Assembly: GCA_037074615.1 (NCBI GenBank)
Contig: CM073549.1
Span: 1,245,001 to 1,309,000, forward strand
Direction: 5' to 3'
Source: Leucaena leucocephala
Lineage: Eukaryota > Streptophyta > Magnoliopsida > Fabales > Fabaceae
Length of the DNA: 64,000 nucleotides
Position numbers and translations under genes: made by a program. The notes below the pieces were generated by a model. It was not told where the DNA came from. It did not search any database and saw nothing but the letters and a program-made list of their open reading frames with translations. Positions 37,228 to 51,177 of this stretch are shown in pieces; position 1 is the first letter of the stretch; each line of letters opens with the position of its first letter.

Positions 37228-40200
37228 CTCCACAAAAGCAAGGACGTGATCTCTTAGGGACCTTCTTTAGAAAAACTATCAAAACAGGAAGCCCATAATG
37301 TGACGCCTTACATGGGATCCTATAAGCGTCGACCATCTTGAAGCCGCAAGAGAATGGATTATCAGAGGAATAAAATTTAATTGGTTATATTAATAGAGAT
37401 TAGGTCTAAGAGAAGTTAATAGGATTATATTTAGAAGAATGATACATGTATGCTTATTAATGTTCCAACAGTTGGCACGTGGTCTTACAGCTGGATTTAT
37501 AAGAGGACTCTAGTCAAGGGCAACGCCTTCAATTACCAAACTCAGTTTTGGATGATAATATTCGAAGGGAAAATGTGAGAAATGAATAAATTTCTTGTCG
37601 GTTCCGATACGTAATGGAAGTCTATTGGTTTTTTTTAGGGGGAAAAAAGAAGAAAGAAGGGGGGAGAATAGCAAAGAAGATGATGGGCACGTTGTTTAGT
37701 TTTGAGAGTGTGAACTGAAGAACAAGAGTCGTCCTGCGATGTTGGTAATGACCGAGTCGTCCTTCAAGTAAAAAGGTCAACCATTTCGGCTGACGATGCT
37801 GACTTTTCTTGGTCATGTCCCATGTCCCCTATCCCTCTACTAAATATTTGATTATACATAAACTTACCTAATTTCCTCTTTACGTAGTATAATAATTATA
37901 GAGGAATCTAACATTTTAAAAGAATAACAAATAAACTGTTTTCTTTTTCAAAAAAGCATATACATAATTACTTGTATTTCTATTTTTAAAATGTCATGCC
38001 AAACTATAATAAATATATATATATTTGAAATAATAGTATAAAAACATAATATTTACTAATAATTACTTCTCCCATCCACAAAATCAGTCTCGTTAACCGC
38101 CTCCCTTGAACTAGAGAAAATTAATGGAATATGTAAATTTGTAATATTTTTCAAATATGTCGTCCTTAATAAGAATCGATCCTGCGTACATTAAATTAAT
38201 TATAGTAAACTAATTACTTATAAAGTTTAATTCTATAAATGTTGCGATACAAAAAAAGATATTAAATGTTCTGAATATTATCAAATTTAAGTTATATTTT
38301 ATATCAAACCAAGTTAAGAAACAAAAGACTTATTTTAGATCGAGTGAGTATTTTATTTTAAATCAAGTAATATATGTATCATTTTCGGTGAGGAAAGTCG
38401 GGATATTAATTTTTATTTTGATTAAAATTTTAAAAATAAATTCGCAATAATTTCCACGAAAGTTTAGTACTTAAAATTACAAAACATACTAACATGTAAT
38501 TACAAAACATACATACAAAGTTGGCGAGCACATGTCCGTTGTTAATCTCTCAACTTGACAAAAGATTAATTAATGGAGCACACATTAAGTGGTGCGTTGG
38601 TCTTTATCCTCAGTCTAGAAGATGGACTCTCCCCCACAATTGCCACTTATTTTATCCGCCTCTGCTGTCTTTTTTACCCATTCAATTGAATCACCAACTT
38701 CCAAACCACCCATTTAGACCCTGAGTATTTTCCCTCTAATATTTATTATAGAGTATTTTTAACTAATCCCCAAAAAAATAGTTAAAAACATTAAAATTAT
38801 CTTAAAATATAAATAACTTTTAACATTATCTCTATTAACTATATTAAACCTTATCATTACCCCTTATTAAATAGGGATATATATAAACCAAAAAAAAAAA
38901 TATTTATTGAAATTAAGTAAATGCCTTATAAAAAGAATAAGAGTATTTGTTAGTTGATACTTTAGAAAAAAACCCGGAGGGAGTACTCATTAATATATGA
39001 TCTAATTATATAATTTATTTTAATCTTAAAAATAATACATATTTTTTATATTTATTATTTTTTTTAAAATTACTTAAATTGATCATTCCTCAATAATAAT
39101 TCAATAATAAAATAAGGAAAAGAGTTAAAAAATAATTAAAATATTTTTAAAATAACATATTAATATTTTTTAATTTAATTAAATTAATTAAATAAATTTT
39201 ATATTAAAAATTAGATAAATAATAAATACGACTAATTAATTAACATCTAAAAGTGTGTGTGTGCACGTGTGCCTGCGTAGCAATTTCGTACGTGCCCAAC
39301 AGCTTAAAGGACATTTAGCCACCTCGGTATAATACTTTCCCATAAGCGGTTATGATTGTGAAAGGAAGTATATAATTACATATACTATTAAATTATTAGG
39401 TACATGGTTCCCTATGGTTATAATTAACCATAAACATTGTGATTCAATTAACAAGGTATTACTCAATTAATAAATACCAGTTTTCAAATTATGATTAATA
39501 ACTTCTATATCTTTGAAGGAGTTGGGGGTAAAATAATCTAACTATAAAAAAAATATGATGCAACCCTTTATATTTTGGATTAGAAAAAAGTTTCACAAGA
39601 TATTTTATAGAAAAATTAGAAACTAATTTTTTTGAGAAATAGAGATCACTATATTAAATTTCATATCTCTTAATAAAATATTGTTTATATATACAAGTTA
39701 ATTTAAACTGAAAATATTATATTTATTTAAAAAATCTAATCAATTTTGTGGATTATTATAGTAAAATTTTAATTTGTAGAAAAGAAAGGGAGTTGAGGGC
39801 AAATAGTATGATGGTGGGTAATACAATGTTGTACGACATACAATGAATGAATAAAGGAAGAAACTAGAGTTGCATGACATTATTGCACTAGGGTGCGTGG
39901 AGGCACATTTTGATTATTATATCTACGTGGCTCTATATTTCCTTGCTTTCATTACAACACTCCCCCCACCTTTTTTTTAAAGGATCATGACCACGTGCAC
40001 ACCACCGACCTTCCCACTTAAAAATCAATTATTTTTAGTTCACAGAAAATACATGAAAATTATTTTTCTCAAGAAAATCAAAACATGCACAAATCTAAAA
40101 TTAAATAATATGAAATCTATAAAACACACCATTATTCTTAAGTTATGGAGTATACAATTTCACCAAACCATCAGTTTGGTTTATCCCAATGAGAATCCAA

Positions 40201-40340
40201 CCAAGACAATAATACTCACACAAAAAATCTCCAAAGAATACCTCTTTAAACAATGAAAAAACTCTTTAATTAGTACTAATTAAAGAATTATGATGAACGA
40301 GCAGGGAAGCTCTAATTAAGAAAAAATTAAGAAGAGGAAG
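37228..40340. other. Intergenic, AT-rich
   Basis: Roughly 3 kb with no supported gene on either strand. 37860-38480 and 38740-39240 are extremely AT-rich. Confidence 0.5.
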
Positions 40341-40541
40341 GATGTATTTTTTTTCTACTTAATTTACTGGAGTTTTACCCCGACTATATTCAGATCTGAT
40401 CCGCGTTGCGTATATAATTATAGTGGGTGAGTCTCTCAACAGAAATTTTTTATATATATTAAAATTTAAATTTAAAATCTCGTTTAAATGATACTAAATT
40501 ATTTATCACTCGAAATAACTGTTAACAATAAAAGATGCATT
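40341..40541 (-). mobile_element. tRNA-derived SINE, copy 3 (old)
   Basis: Body about 40349-40533. It is colinear with copies 1 and 2 but carries many C-to-T and G-to-A changes on both strands, as expected from decay of methylated cytosines. The B box is degraded. Possible target repeat GATGTATT / GATGCATT (40341-40348 and 40534-40541) with one mismatch. Confidence 0.75.
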
Positions 40542-43142
40542 AATTAGGGTACACGGTCCCTAAGAAGAGATTAAAGGAGGAGGGAGGAGTGGGCCATAAA
40601 TACAGCAGGCAAACTGCTAGTTCATCAATCAAAGCAATTGCCAATTGTGTCTCACCAGTGACGTGATCTTTTTAATTTTTTTAAAAAATTACTTTCAAGA
40701 GGGAATACAAAACACCCCGCTCCCCTCCCCAGGGCCACACAATTCTCTGGCTTTCCTTTAATTTAGGGATAATCTACATTTTATTATTTATTTTTGAGAA
40801 AAAATTGATCAACAGTGAATAAATACATGCAATAAATGTCAATACTGATGGTGGGGTTATATTGTACTCGATTTTAACTAATTTATATAAATTAAAAGAT
40901 AATAATTAATTTATTAAATCTATTTTATTTTGATAAAAAAAGTTAACTCTATCCTTATTAACTAGGTTATGAATAAAAGAGAAAAATATAAGAAAATATA
41001 TTTGAGTATTAATTATAGGAATACAATTAATAAATAAATATTAATAATTTTTATTTTACACTAATTTTTTTTAAATGTCATATGATAAAGATAAGAGGAA
41101 GCACAAGATAACTTATATATGAGATAATGTGAATGTACATCTCTTTAAAAAATATTATCATTTTGGGGTTAACCCGACTTAATTGACCTTTAGAAAAACA
41201 TATCCCTTTATTAACATACTATGACGGGAAAATAAATATGGCTTTCTTTGATTTTAACTGAGATTAACTTAATTGACATTTTGATCAAAATTATGTGAAG
41301 GGAAAAATGTTAACGAACCTCTTATCTTGAGTGGCCTACATATATAAAAAGCATGTGGGGAAGAGAAGAGGGGTCAGAGCACATGCTTAGCGCCTTCAAG
41401 ACTTCTGATTACCGTTGGAGGGTCCATTGCTATCATTACTCTCTGTACTCGTTGACAAATTATCCTTCCCCTGTTCGATACTTTGATCACTAGAAAATAC
41501 TTTAATATATTTATGATATTTTAAATATAAAAATAAAAAGTCATATTTATATTTTATATTTTTTACTATATAAATAGTATTTTTATAACTAAAAGTTTCT
41601 AACTTTACATGGGAGGTTAGAGGTGTTTCTATATCCTAAGTAGCTAAAACGGCATAAGTGGACGATCGTAGGAGGGATAAGTGTGTGTGAATCTCCTTTA
41701 CCATGAGAGCTTTTTTTTTAAAAAAAAACTTGTTAAAATAAAAAAATTAGTATTTTTGTAATTTAAATAATAATTTAAACTCCATATTATTCGGCTTTTC
41801 TTCCTTTAAATTTTACTGAGGCAACCACAATCTTTAACACTGTACAACATCATGTGCATCATTATTCCAAAGCCTAATCATTATAACATAAAAGTTGCCA
41901 TCTTTCCTTTGCTCTCTTGCTTTTATTGATTTGTTTGTTTTCATTCAAATTCCGTCTTCGACTCTCTCACCTAACCTTGTTCTCCTCCTTCATCCTTTTC
42001 ACGTCCCCTTCATTAGCTGTGATCTATATTCCGATTTGATGTAAAAAAAAAAAGAGAATAAATGTAAAAAATAAATTTTATATTTACTTTTAACTAAATA
42101 ACACTATCATATCGAGGTGCAAGGGGGGAAAATGTATAACGTGTATTTTAAGTATTCTGTATTACATGTTGGTAATTTTATCAACTTTACAAAATACTTA
42201 CTCATACCAAACTTTGAAGGAGGATATATATTTGAGACATGCATGTCTTAATTAATGAATAAAGTATGAAAGAGACATATGTGGAAAATGCAAATTACTC
42301 CTTTGCTCTCTGATTGGACGACGACCAGCATCCTTTGTAGTTTGTTTTTCGCCCTCACGAGCAACTTCTATACTTTACAAATACACGCAAAAACACCATT
42401 ATTATTAACTTGCTTATAATTAATTAGCCCCTTTGAATACCCTCCAATTTACTTAAGAGCCCCTTGTCCCCTACCAATAAATGAAATTACCAACTCAAAG
42501 TACCTACTTAAGTTTCTCTCTCATGGCTCTTTGTGTGATTGGTAACTCTTATCCTTATTGTACACGATTTATAACTCATTCTCACATTAAAAAATAATAA
42601 TTAAATTATTAAATATATTTTAAATTCAATTTTTTTTTAAAGTTACTTTTATTCGAAATTTTATCTTTACCCTTATAAATCATTCTCAGTCTTTCTCTTC
42701 CTCTTCTCTTCTTTTCCTGGTGGAATTAAACCATTTTTTTTTCATTCATGTCGTGGAAGGATTACTGAAGCTCGAAACCATCAGCCAGCATATTATTTGA
42801 CTTTGTCAACGGTATTTGTTTGCGTTTGTAAAATCTTATTAAATTCAATCCTTCTCTGTTAGAGTAAATCCGGTTGAAAAAGATCTGACCGACCTTTATC
42901 CTCATTTGCACAAAGAGATATTAATTTCTGCTATCCATAAGTCTTCCCGAATATATATTTCAAAATTTCACAAGTATTTCCAAAATTTAGATAATCGCGG
43001 AGTTGAGATATGATTTTTTTCACATACTAATAAAAGTGATAACAAGCACATTATCTCATGGAAAAATTATACAGTATGATTTTTCAACCAGAAAATGAAG
43101 GTTTTTGTAGGAGAAGAAAGGTCCAACCAGAAATGTGGATGA
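40542..43142. other. Intergenic and DUF1645 3' flank
   Basis: AT-rich, no supported gene. A TATATAAAAAGC phrase near 41341 resembles a TATA box, but no open frame follows on the plus strand. Confidence 0.45.
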
Positions 43143-44297
43143 TTATGAACGTGCGAAAGATCCAATTCCTCTGGATATGCCAGGTACTCCTGGATTGAAG
43201 CCCAAGCAGCCTAGCAATCCCTGCTTGTAAGGCAAGAACGTCTTCCTCTTCATCTCTTCTGCAGCTGCTCTGTTCACCGTGTAATGCAATTCGTGGGCCG
43301 AAACCGCCGCCCCTCTCCTCCGCGACGTTGATCCCGTGCCCGACCCCTCCGACGACCGAAAACTACTTGAGTTCCTCGCGTCCTCTTCGCCAGATGCCTT
43401 CTTCGACAGAATCGTGTACTTTCTCAGAGGGTCTTTATCCGTCGCTCTCCCCTCCGAGGCACTCCGGAACAGTAGAAAATCCTTCAGCCTCCATTTTCTG
43501 CAACCTTTCGTGAACGAGATTGATGATAATAACGAGGAAGTAGGCGTGGAGGGCTTTGAGAAGCTTGTTGAAGAAGGAACTCCTTTGCCTGTTTGTGAAA
43601 AGTCCTCAGAGACAGAGTCGCTCATAATATCAGAGACCCTTAGAGGAGACAACGATCTGCTTCCTTTACGACCAGAACTCGTCCTACAAGTTCTTTTTCT
43701 TCCTCTGTTTTTCTGATTTTCTCGCCATCCTTCGCTCTTACGGGCTTCTTCCATGGCAGCTGCGAATGGATCGAAATCCCTTTTCTCATGGCGAGGGGAA
43801 AACGCCTCTTGAATGATTCTCTTTCCCTGAGAGATTCTGGACCTCGGAGATGATATATTCGAGTTCGACGCCGGAGAGCTGTTCCCGTCGCCGGAATGCA
43901 ACCTCGGAGGCGGCTTCAATTGCCGGATTTTGCCACCATCAAAGAGCTCATCTGCTGTTAAGGGAGTTCTGTCCAAGTGGCCATTGAAATTAAATTCAAA
44001 ATCATCGTTAGCAATCCAATCGTTGTCCTGTCCGGTGGGTTTGGATTTGGGAACGCCGGCCTTTTCTTCCCAGAGGAAAGGGACGGAGGAAGAGGAAGAA
44101 ACAGAGGAGTGTCTGGGCAAGTCATCATCGTTGAGGAAGAAAGGGGAAGGGGAGCGAGTGGGACTGGTGGGGGCACTGAAGAAGAAGTTGCCGAAACGTT
44201 GAGGGCTGGAAGGAGCAGTGATGTAAGGGGAGGAGCAGTTACTGTCGAAGTTGAAGTTGTCCAGCGCCGGAGATGGCACCACCACTTCAACTTCCAT
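43143..44297 (-). CDS. DUF1645 family protein
   Basis: Single exon, 384 residues, start MEVEVVVPSPALDNF at 44297, TGA/TAA-ended frame at 43143. The family-defining motif SVPFLWEEKAGVPKSKP lies at about 71-87. Serine/proline-rich disordered stretches follow, then RKWRLKDFLLFRSASEGRA in the second half and KRKTFLPYKQGLLGCLGFNP near the end. DUF1645 includes a rice protein linked to grain length and stress tolerance and several Arabidopsis stress-response proteins; the biochemical role is unknown. Length is close to the Arabidopsis members. A run of basic residues (RKRTCRTSSGRKGSR) could be a nuclear signal. The upstream region to 44400 looks like a normal leader. Confidence 0.9.
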   Translation of the reverse strand: MEVEVVVPSPALDNFNFDSNCSSPYITAPSSPQRFGNFFFSAPTSPTRSPSPFFLNDDDLPRHSSVSSSSSVPFLWEEKAGVPKSKPTGQDNDWIANDDFEFNFNGHLDRTPLTADELFDGGKIRQLKPPPRLHSGDGNSSPASNSNISSPRSRISQGKRIIQEAFSPRHEKRDFDPFAAAMEEARKSEGWRENQKNRGRKRTCRTSSGRKGSRSLSPLRVSDIMSDSVSEDFSQTGKGVPSSTSFSKPSTPTSSLLSSISFTKGCRKWRLKDFLLFRSASEGRATDKDPLRKYTILSKKASGEEDARNSSSFRSSEGSGTGSTSRRRGAAVSAHELHYTVNRAAAEEMKRKTFLPYKQGLLGCLGFNPGVPGISRGIGSFARS

Positions 44298-46213
44298 GGC
44301 TGAACTGAACAGAGAGTGTCGGTTAGAATGTGAAAACAGAGAATAAATAGAGGGGAGAGAGGAACAGAAGGAGAAGGTGTGGGAGGAAGGAGACAGGAAG
44401 CCGCCTTTGCAAGACAGCCCAGCCGTGATGTGTTATTTTCGCTGACATTAATTATTGGCGTCTCATTGCCTTTTTTTCTGATTAATACGACTCTCTCATC
44501 CTCCTTATAAAAACTGGTATATGCGAGTATAATTTCATTTTTAATTATAAAAAATAATTAAATTTTACTTAAAGTTGTTATTATTTTTTTTCTCTTTATG
44601 TTCTTATCAAATTATAAAAAATAATTAAATTTTACTTAAAGTTGTTATTATTTTTTTTCTCTTTATGTTCTTATCAAAGAGGAGAGGTATATTCCCTCGT
44701 TAATAAATCAACCATTTTGGTCAATCTTCTTAAGAAGTGTTATATGGGAACAAATTTTTGTCAACACATTTAAAGTTTCTAATTTAAATAGGTTTATTGA
44801 TTCTTAACAACTTTGTGAGTTAAAATTTTTTGTTAAAAAAAATCATTTTCTATTCTGCATGCCTTGAATAAAAAATCATTTAAACCTTAAATATGCATAA
44901 TTCAGTCCCGTTAATAATTTGTTTTTGCTAGATTGGACTATCTATGAGCTCGAGTTGATGTTTTTATTTAATGCCAAAAGCAGGGAGTGTTTGAGTTTTG
45001 ATTATACATGACTCACGGGACTTGTCAAATCATGAAAACGGGTAGACTGTTTTAGCTCAATGTCCTGCTGGCACGCTGTTATTGGCAAATATTCCTTAAC
45101 AAATAAGTAAAATTTAAATCGAGATTTCTAATCCAGACACAAAATTATATTATTCAGTACAAATTGGGTATCATGCATCATCATATTATTTTGCATAAAT
45201 CTTTATGTGAGTACATGATTATGCAAATAGAAAAAAATTGTTCTAATCAAATTCAAAAGTTATCAATAAAATTTAAATAAGTATTTTTTTAAATATTTTA
45301 AGATATTAATTATTCTAAAATTAATTTAAGATAAATATTTTATAATATTAATTACTCTTTTAAAATTAAAAATATACCTTTATATTTTTTTTAACCAAAA
45401 GCATTTATTCTAGGCGTTCGATGGTACTTAATAGGAAAAATTTTAAAAAATACTTATTTAAATTTTAAAATTCTGTTTACTATATTTTATAAACTATTTA
45501 TAATTTTTGTAAAATTATTTACAATTTTTTTATAAAAAATTTTGATTTAAAATTTTAAAATTCAAATGAATATTTTTTAAAATTTTCCCTACTTAATATC
45601 CAAAGATCCCATACAACATAAAACCCACATTATAATTTAAAAGCATATGAACTACTGTATAATGTGAAATATGATACAAAAGTTTAGCGACTAAAAGCTC
45701 ACTTCTTGCTTTGGATGATCCGATAGTAACATTTTACTTTTTTTTTTTATAATAAAATTATAATTACAACACTTAAACATGTTATCAACTCTTTGGGCAT
45801 GCAAAAAACGAATAACAAACTCATATTTCGTATTTCCACTCTTCTTTCATTCTTCAGTAAGCATCATGCAAACGAGGGCATATGCGTGCATACATATAAA
45901 AGATTTGAGTATCTAAAATAATCTCATCCGTCTACCAAAAAAAAAAAAACTACTGCAGTACCCATGTTCCAATCCCATCACATATACTCAAGGGTCAAGA
46001 AGAAATGATCTCCTTGCCATATGATATGTGTCAGACACACTGCAAAATTTTAAACATAGTAATACAGTCTAAAGAACCTCTCGCATAGCAATACAATCCA
46101 AATATAAAACTCACCAAGCTACAAATTTGCTTGAAGAGCAATAAATATCAGTCACTTCAATTTGTTTTTTTAAAAGCTTTGATGGAATCGGTATTTTGCA
46201 GTTGTGCCCCCTA
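44298..46213. other. Intergenic, AT-rich
   Basis: Promoter side of the DUF1645 gene, then AT-rich spacer with a 67-bp tandem duplication. The right part (about 46000-46213) is probably the RBP47 3' UTR. No supported gene. Confidence 0.5.
44544..44677. repeat. Perfect 67-bp tandem duplication
   Basis: Units 44544-44610 and 44611-44677 start ATTATAAAAAATAATTAAAT and are identical over 67 bases, which implies a recent duplication. Confidence 0.93.
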
Positions 46214-49200
46214 TCAGGATGCCCCTTGAACTGCAGCAGCAACGTTCATACTGATATCTTGGTTTTGTCGCATGGCAGACCCCTGGCTTCCATAGTGACC
46301 TCCATTGGAATCTGTTCTCCACTGTGAGATCCATGAAATCCAAGGAGTTAAGTTAGAATCCAGATGATGAAAAAAGCATTTCAATGAAGGAATTGTAACA
46401 GTCTTGCCGACATATTACTCCTTGAAGCAAGCAACCAATTTGATATTTATAGTGAGAAACTGAAAATTCTATAAAATATAAAAGCATACAAATAGAAGCA
46501 AAGTAGGAGAATGGTAAGCTGCCATGACTTGGTATCGAAAAATTAAATAAAATAGCTTTTAGGGAAAAACTAAGTTCAGCATCTCACATGCTTATTTCCA
46601 GGACTGCGACCCCAAGAAAGACGTACGGTCTGTTTCCCAATTACTGTCCCATTCAATGCTTGAAGTGCTTCCTCAGCATTCTTCCTATTAAAGAGATACC
46701 AGAAGGAATAGTGATTAATTCACCATAGAGAAGTCAAAACAATAATACTAATGAAGTCGACTGTGGGTAAAATGGTATGTTATGCAGTGATCATCAATGC
46801 TATTAAGAATAAAAATATTGATACCTGTCAGAAAATTGAACAAAACCACAACCTTTACCCACAGGTATTTTGACTGAGACAACCTCACCAAATTGCAAAA
46901 ATGGTTGTCTGAGATCATCATCTCTAATATCAGAATCAAGGCCCCCAACAAAAATCTGTAAGATAGATTTGTTACTATTGTATACTGAGAACAAGATGGT
47001 CAGCAACTACACTGAAAAGCAGACTCACAGTTGTGTTAATTGAGTCCCCTTCAGGCTGGGAACCTTGTGTGGTAGCACCATTAGATGAATGTCCATTAGC
47101 TAATACTACAGCTGATGAAATAATATAAAATCAGATATTGAAATTCGAATTAGATGAATGGTGTATGATATACTGCATTACTGTGATTTCTTTGAGAGCT
47201 CAACCATAAACAACATGCTCAACAATTCAATTATTTTAAAATGAGCAATAATCGAGGTCACAGCATTCTTCATTATTTTGAAAAATAATTGATAAGAGAA
47301 AGCAATACATCAAGAAGACAAGCAATCCTCTGAAAATTTTGGCAAAGACCAAAAGAACCATCTCCAAATATATCAAGGAATCAACTTTTAGGAAAACAAA
47401 AATGACTGAATCCATAAGGGCCTCCCGCTCCATTTTTCCCCATGAAAACACCAATTTGCTGTGAAACCTAATGGGACGCCAAGAACATATTTCTTTCCCT
47501 AGTAAGATTTGCTGAAAGTAACCTATGACTAAAAAAGTAAAAAAAAAAACTCATCATGCTCTAACTATATGCGTTAAAAGCCTGCAAACACATTACTTGT
47601 CCAAGGACCTCCAGCTACTTATTTGTGTTGATCCCTTAAAAGGTATCTATGACTTCTGTACACACCAAATGCCCATTTATGATTCTAAAAAGTATTCCTC
47701 ATCGGTCAAGTTACAATTGAATGCAAGATGGCTAGTTTGTCTCTGAACTATAAAGAACACATCATACAGACATCCGGTGACATTGTTTTATTGGTCCAGA
47801 AGTTCAGAGCAAATCATAAGTTTTGCAGGCATACTTATCCACTGAAATTATAAGACTTTCTTAACTATGAAAATACACCAAAATGTAGGAGTTAAGTATG
47901 ATTTAAACTTTGGTCTGCATCTCAGGAGACATGGTAAGTTAGTGACACATTTAATTCCAGAATTTAAATGTAGCCATGCAAGAGCACAGAAAAGAATCTA
48001 TAATAAGGAGTTATTGGACTAAAAAGGCACTTATAACCAATCTAAGAACAATTAAGCAGAGGCCAATGGAGTCTTTAGTCATCAAATGTTATAAAGAAAC
48101 AGTAACATTGATTCAAAAGATCCAGCTATAATAAATGTTAGCATACAACAGTTTGGATAATAGCAAAAGGAAATTACAAAAACACAATAACCCTCTGTGT
48201 TATCATTATTTGTAATTTTCATCATTTTGATTAGTTCACTTCTAAAACCCGCTTCAAACTTTGCGACATATTTTAAAATGAGGAAATGGGCCAAATTGAT
48301 TACAGTGCAGAACCAACACATCTTGCCACAAGTAACACCACAGAAATAACAATCTGACCAGATACAGTATTCAATAGTATTACCTATTAAACGTACTTTT
48401 CAAGACATACAAATAATATAAGAAGTGCTTATTAACAAACCTTGGGAAGAATATTGTTGTTGATACCCATGGAACTTCTTTGGGGTTGCAACACCTATAC
48501 GCATAGGCCGATTTGAACAATAGCATCCATTCATTTCAGTCATGGCCCTAGTCCTCTCAGTTTCATCACCAAACCTTACAAAACCATAACCTTTTGAACG
48601 GCCAGTATTTGGATCAATGACGACCTTGGCTCCCTTTACAGATGTATATCTGCTAGCAAAGGTTTCGTGCAGCATAGCATCAGTAACATCTATAGCCAGG
48701 TCCCCAACAAAAATAGACAGATCAGAAGAACTAGCATCAGATCTCCTATCACCCGCACTGAAAGTAGCCCAATTTAGACGGAAGGGCTGATCGGTATTTG
48801 GCATCATAGTACCATTGTAGCTGTTCAAAACTTTCTCAGCTGTTGCACGTGAATAAAACTCAACAAATCCATAGCCCTCAGACTGGCTAGTTTGTTTATT
48901 ACGTATAACCTTGGCAGAGACAACCTGCATGTGGTGACACAAGGTGAAAAAGATTTACACAGTGAGTCTAGTCTAAAGCTCATGGATTCACAAGCTGAGT
49001 TGCACTGTCAAGCAGCAATGATATGTTCAACATTTATTACAATGACAAAACTAAAATAATTTTGACTTTTGATTTAACCATCGGTAGAGAACACTCAAGA
49101 CCAGCAATATTTCTCAATGCGAGAGCTTTAAGCTAAGCATCTACCAAGCCGCTACATCGAAAGCTCACTATCAGAAGGGTTCATAAATCCCTAAATGGCT

Positions 49201-50036
49201 ATGGCTGATTCCTTCAATGTGCCATTCACAAGTGGATCAACAGTTTATGCGAACAGAAGATAATTAAAAGAACAACGCTTTAATATGTCTAGAGTACAAT
49301 TGAGAGATCTAATAAATTCTTTGGTTCAGATAACTGCAAGAAAGGACCTCTGTAATCCATTGTATGCATAGTTTCAGGTTCACACTCCCGGCCACAGATT
49401 AAGTTGTCCGAATTAACCGGTACCAATTTTCAGCAGAATTCAAATCTTTAACAAAACACTTACTTTTGACAAGCACACAAAAGACATATACTTCAAAGTT
49501 AAAACATATATATGTCGGCATTACTTCAGTTACTTAATTGGTTATCATGCTTGTATTTATACTCTTTTAACAACTCAGCAGATGGTAAAGCTCATGCTAT
49601 CACGCATCGTAATGAAACTAGACAAAAAAAGAAACAAACATAAAAAAAAGGTCAATTTTGAACCTTAAATAGAAGGACAGAAGCAGACCTCGCCTGTATG
49701 AGCAAAACAGTTGTGTAGGTAGTTCTCATCCATCCAATGATGAAGGTCACCGAGCCATATCGTCCTGATCTCATCGGAGGACCCTTGCTTCTGCTGCTGC
49801 TGCTGCTGATACGGCTGCGGCTTGAGTTGCTGCTGCTGCTGGTGCGGAGGCATGTAATGGTGGACGTAAGGCATGTAATGTTGTGGATACATCATCTGCT
49901 GCTGCATCATGGCCATGGCCGCAGCAGGGTACTGCATAGCCATCCATTGCTGCTGATAGTGATGCGGCTGCTGCGACGTCCACTGCTGCTGATGCTGGTG
50001 CTGATTCAGATCCGCCGCGTTGGTGGGTTGAGCCAT
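46214..50036 (-). CDS. RBP47: RBP47-like polyadenylate-binding protein, three RRMs
   Basis: Six exons encode 416 residues: 49689-50036, 48441-48924, 47029-47111, 46825-46955, 46588-46684, 46214-46321. All junctions keep frame. The N-terminus is glutamine-rich (about residues 12-83, several poly-Q runs). RRM1 starts at IRTIWLGDLHHW (about 90) with RNP1 GYGFVEF at 133-139. RRM2 starts at LSIFVGDL (about 185) with RNP1 KGYGFVRF at 227-234. RRM3 starts at IFVGGLDSD (306) with RNP1 GCGFVQF at 340-346. The short C-terminus ends VAAAVQGAS. RBP47/UBP1-type proteins bind poly(A)/U-rich RNA in the nucleus and gather in stress granules. Intron 2 is 1.3 kb. Confidence 0.94.
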
Positions 50037-50217
50037 GGCTTCTATGGAGCTTCTCTGTACCTTGTTTCCTCTCCAACTCCGGAAGCTGTCGAGCAGAAAT
50101 TGGGAGATGAGGGAGAGGGAAGGAGAGGACCTGGTCCAAGCAGGGTCGGAGGCCGAGACCAGGTAAGGTCCAGAGAGAGAGGGGGTGGAAAGAGGAAGAA
50201 GTTGAAGATTGGGGTGT

Positions 50218-50228
50218 CTATATATATG
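50218..50228 (-). promoter_or_regulatory. TATA-like element of the RBP47 gene
   Basis: CATATATATAG on the minus strand about 185 bases upstream of the ATG at 50036, followed by a GA-rich probable leader. Confidence 0.5.
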
Positions 50229-51177
50229 GAGGGATGGAGGGGGTTGGATCTGGGGTTAGACCTAAACCTCGGTTACGACGTCGGCTCGCCGTCCGGGATA
50301 TATGGGACTCTCTGTAGGACCCATCTCCCAAATCACGGCCTTTGATTCAACTCTCTTTATTATTATGATTTTTATTTAGTAAGTATGTTTATATTTCGAA
50401 AAGACTAAAATACCCTCTAGATGAAATAAGAAAACAAACAAAGTACTACTACGGGGTTGTGGAATATTCTAATTCTGGCCATTTTGATTGAATTGGATTT
50501 CAGGGGAATCACAAATCATACATGCCAAACACACTCCTGGATTCCAACCCTGATTCCTTTGTACCAAACACAGCCTCAGTCCTCTGATTTTGGTGATCTC
50601 CTCTTTCGTATTTTTTTAAGCACATGTACAATGCATATAGTTAAAGATAATTAAGGATATGAATATTTAGATATTTGTTAATAATAAATTTTGTGATGAG
50701 AGATCTTTTATTATTTTTTTATATAATAGTTAAAGATAATTTAAATCAATTTAAGGACTGAATATTTAGATATTTTTTAATAATACATTCTGTGATGAAA
50801 GATTTTTTATTATTTTTTTATATATAATATACTTACGTATAAACATGTCAATGCAAGGTTAGAGTCATGCCATTATCAAAATTGGCATTGGCACAGTTTG
50901 TTTGTTGCCGACACACGTATATAGATGATTAGATTATGTGTAACTAGAATGAGTTAAATTTGCCAAATATTTGATTGATTAGTATAAGTTACGTACTCAC
51001 GTGCACTCATGTTAAACCCTGAATTTCTTCACTTTCATAGAATCAATGAGCAACAGTGTTGGTAAAAATATATTGACCTATGCTAGTTTGAACGTGTAAA
51101 ATTAAACTCCCTATGATTTTTAAACAAATTAAACTTATTGGTAGAAGAGATATAGCCCATCCCATCACCTACACTAT
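50229..51177. other. Intergenic
   Basis: Upstream region of RBP47, then AT-rich spacer. Two related phrases around 50640-50720 and 50725-50830 (AATTTAGATATT...TTTTATTATTTTTTTATAT) form a diverged tandem repeat of about 90 bases. No gene seen. Confidence 0.45.

Noticed and set aside
43930..44303. Plus-strand open frames of 90-126 codons
   Set aside because: They are antisense shadows of the DUF1645 exon, which has a full-length conserved frame on the minus strand.
49737..50345. 202-codon plus-strand open frame rich in leucine
   Set aside because: It is the antisense of the poly-Q/CAG-rich first exon of the RBP47 gene (CTG read as Leu); no independent gene signals.
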